Source of the DNA: Bacteroidales bacterium GP3
Lineage (GTDB): Bacteria > Bacteroidota > Bacteroidia > Bacteroidales > Muribaculaceae
NCBI GenBank assembly: GCA_001701075.1
Contig: DAAK01000036.1
Span: 9,910 to 26,167 of the forward strand
Length of the DNA: 16,258 nucleotides
Reading direction: 5' to 3'
Below, in pieces: positions 15,337-16,258 of this stretch (position 1 is its first letter; each line of letters begins with the position of its first letter). The notes under the pieces are model-generated. The model saw only the letters and a list, made by a program, of their open reading frames with translations. It was not told the DNA's origin and searched no databases. The position numbers and the translations under genes were made by a program.

Positions 15337-15344
15337 CAAAATTA
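15337..15344 (-). promoter_or_regulatory. Candidate -7 element of a minus-strand promoter reading toward dacB
   Basis: On the minus strand it reads TAATTTTG, an exact TAnnTTTG match. GTTG (3 of 4 bases of TTTG) lies 20 bp upstream in the place of the -33 box (plus 15365-15368). Transcription would start near 15330 and give dacB a leader of about 200 nt that contains the whole REP-like element. Confidence 0.45.
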
Positions 15345-15444
15345 ATAAAAATCGAAGAAACTTACAACATTAATCAAATTTAAACGTTATATTATTGAAA
15401 TTAAAAAACTAATGCAATAATCAAATAAACACACAAGTAAAGAA

Positions 15445-15930
15445 ATGAAAAAACTAATTTATCTTCTTCTTGTCATCCCCTTTGCAATGATGATTTCATC
15501 TTGCTCTGATGACAAAGACCTTCCGAACGTTGACATCACTATGTCGTTCGATAATGCAGTTGTTAAAGACGGTACTGTATACGTAATTCAAGACTCAGTA
15601 TTCTCTATCACAGGACTCACTACTAAGGCTGTAGACAGCAATCAGCAGTCTGCTATCGTCAATGTTAAGTATTTCTGGAATGGAATCCCTGCCCCGGGCC
15701 TTACTTGGAGCAACTTCCCTATGGAAATCAACATGACCAATATGCCTCAACCTGAATCTGGAAATAACTTCCTCGGTCTTGATGCTACACTGCTTGAAAC
15801 CGATAAGTCGATATCATACTGTTCGATGAGGATACCTATCAAGGCTGTTGAAAGTGAAGAAGACCTTCCAGAAGGCTCTGCTCTCGGCGAAGCATCCCTC
15901 ACCTTCACTACCTCCCGCTCCGACAAGTAA
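15445..15930 (+). CDS. Small lipoprotein of unknown function
   Basis: This is a 161-residue protein with a typical Bacteroidetes lipoprotein signal: MKKL, a hydrophobic core, then lipobox ISSC with Cys20 followed by SDDKD. The acidic residues after the Cys resemble the export signal that sends Bacteroidetes lipoproteins to the cell surface. The mature part is rich in beta-type segments (VDITMSFDN, VFSITGLTT, VNVKYFWNG, EINMTNMP) and ends in LTFTTSRSDK. It may be a small beta-sandwich, but I recognise no family. The ATG at 15445 follows an A/G-rich stretch (AAGTAAAGAA) that could act as a weak ribosome site. The gene stands alone, flanked on both sides by copies of the same three-hairpin element. 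Confidence 0.87.
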   Translation: MKKLIYLLLVIPFAMMISSCSDDKDLPNVDITMSFDNAVVKDGTVYVIQDSVFSITGLTTKAVDSNQQSAIVNVKYFWNGIPAPGLTWSNFPMEINMTNMPQPESGNNFLGLDATLLETDKSISYCSMRIPIKAVESEEDLPEGSALGEASLTFTTSRSDK

Positions 15931-15951
15931 ATCCTTTGGATTGTCTTAAAA

Positions 15952-16045
15952 TCAGGTCGGAGACCTGACTAATGCTAAAACCCCGGGCTTCAGCCTGGGG
16001 TTTCTCATGCAATAATACAGCAGCCTCGGAGAGGCGCTTTATGGT
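15952..16045 (+). repeat. Three-hairpin REP-like element, copy 2
   Basis: Hairpin 1 at 15952-15968 is TCAGGTC / GACCTGA with loop GGA. Hairpin 2 at 15978-16003 has 12-base arms (AAACCCCGGGCT / AGCCTGGGGTTT, loop TC, one G-T wobble). Hairpin 3 at 16023-16035 is GCCTC / GAGGC with loop GGA, followed by GCTTTATGGT. Order, orientation and loops match copy 1; the spacers are about 4 bp shorter. Confidence 0.8.
15978..16007 (+). terminator. Possible terminator of the small lipoprotein gene (hairpin 2 of REP-like copy 2)
   Basis: The 12-bp GC-rich stem ends in GGGGTTTCTC, 48 bp after the lipoprotein stop. The T run is short, so this may be a terminator recruited from the repeat element, or only a structured repeat. 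Confidence 0.4.
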
Positions 16046-16067
16046 GATCATCCAAGTAAGAGTCTTT

Positions 16068-16088
16068 GATTGATTTGATTGATTGATC
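16068..16088 (+). repeat. Short GATT tetramer repeat
   Basis: GATT occurs at 16068, 16072, 16077 and 16081, with one extra T between the second and third, followed by GATC. This period-4 array differs from the period-7 arrays elsewhere. It lies in the gap between REP-like copy 2 and the tRNA-Ser promoter. Confidence 0.55.
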
Positions 16089-16125
16089 ATATGGGTATTT
16101 ATTCATCAATTATCATTGATAAAAT

Positions 16126-16156
16126 TTTGCCATCTCAAAAAAAATCCCTAAATTTG
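16126..16156 (+). promoter_or_regulatory. Bacteroidetes-type promoter for tRNA-Ser
   Basis: The -33 TTTG at 16126-16129 and -7 TAAATTTG at 16149-16156 are exact matches with a 19-bp spacer. The -7 box ends 12 bp before the tRNA 5' end. The -7 octamer is identical to that of the tRNA-Gly promoter. Confidence 0.8.
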
Positions 16157-16168
16157 CATCCGCTTTCT

Positions 16169-16255
16169 GGAAAGATGCCGGAGTGGCCGATCGGGACGGT
16201 CTCGAAAACCGTTGTACTCTTACGGGTACCGAGGGTTCGAATCCCTCTCTTTCCG
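16169..16255 (+). tRNA. tRNA-Ser, anticodon CGA
   Basis: This is an 87-nt class II tRNA. The acceptor stem GGAAAGA pairs with TCTTTCC and has discriminator G, as expected for serine. The anticodon stem ACGGT/ACCGT encloses loop CTCGAAA, giving anticodon CGA (16203-16205) that reads UCG. The long variable arm pairs GTAC with GTAC (about 16213-16229). The T arm is GAGGG-TTCGAAT-CCCTC. CCA is not encoded (CAA follows). The window ends 3 bp after the gene. Confidence 0.96.
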
Positions 16256-16258
16256 CAA

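Larger units (their letters stand above)
15130..15444. other. Divergent intergenic region between dacB and a lipoprotein gene
   Basis: This 315-bp region has no credible ORF. From left to right it holds the following: a loose pair of similar 12-mers at 15149-15160 and 15179-15190 (TAACTAAGTGTC and TGACGAAGTGTC); a three-hairpin REP-like element at 15204-15301; a minus-strand promoter candidate at 15337-15344; and an AT-rich stretch to 15444 that should contain the plus-strand promoter. There the best -7 candidate is TATTATTG at 15390-15397, one base off consensus and without a -33 box. Confidence 0.7.

Noticed and set aside
15204..16045. Insertion sequence or integron around the lipoprotein
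   Set aside because: No transposase or integrase gene, no target-site duplication that I can identify, and the repeats are in direct rather than inverted orientation.
15908..16090. 60-codon minus-strand ORF
   Set aside because: It runs through REP-like copy 2 and its residues derive from the hairpin sequences; no start context or family.

Overview
The window looks like a chromosomal stretch of a Bacteroidetes bacterium, most likely order Bacteroidales (Muribaculaceae is possible but not proven). The reasons are several. Both tRNA genes have promoters of the Bacteroidetes type (-33 TTTG, -7 TAnnTTTG, 19-20 bp spacer). Shine-Dalgarno sequences are weak or absent. There are SPII lipoproteins of the 'MKK...SSCSDDKD' type, a hybrid two-component kinase with a periplasmic substrate-binding-like sensor, and tRNAs with no encoded CCA. 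No phage, insertion sequence, CRISPR array or rRNA is visible.

Layout. (1) 1-3504, plus strand: the 3' end of a receiver-domain protein (probably the tail of a hybrid kinase) whose linker is a Q/N/P/Y/G decapeptide repeat, followed by a complete 918-residue hybrid histidine kinase. (2) 3505-4734: a shared terminator hairpin, then a convergent CobW/COG0523 metallochaperone GTPase with a His/Glu-rich loop on the minus strand. (3) 4764-4935, minus strand: tRNA-Gly(CCC) with its promoter and terminator. (4) 5008-6771, plus: promoter, an unknown lipoprotein, and a short-chain-type polyprenyl diphosphate synthase. (5) 6872-13869, plus: a tightly packed run of tatD, a CPA2 antiporter-like protein with two Usp-like domains, an MgtC-family protein, a second CPA2 (Kef-like) antiporter with a four-helix insert and tandem RCK_C domains, and an AI-2E/PerM family exporter. 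The 4-bp overlaps suggest translational coupling, and the middle three genes suggest cation and pH homeostasis at the inner membrane. (6) 13912-15129, minus: a PBP4-type D-Ala-D-Ala carboxypeptidase/endopeptidase. (7) 15204-16045: a small unknown lipoprotein flanked on both sides, in direct orientation, by a three-hairpin REP-like element. (8) 16126-16255: tRNA-Ser(CGA) with its promoter.

The most unusual structure is dispersed. At least six intergenic sites carry tandem repeats with a period of exactly 7 bp, each with a different unit sequence and usually hard against a start codon. They resemble in form the heptanucleotide STRRs known from cyanobacteria. The other items worth a second look are the prion-like decapeptide array, the paired three-hairpin elements, and the first CPA2 protein, which appears to lack the acidic residue expected in the ion-binding helix. 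I found no clearly new multi-gene defence or biosynthetic system.
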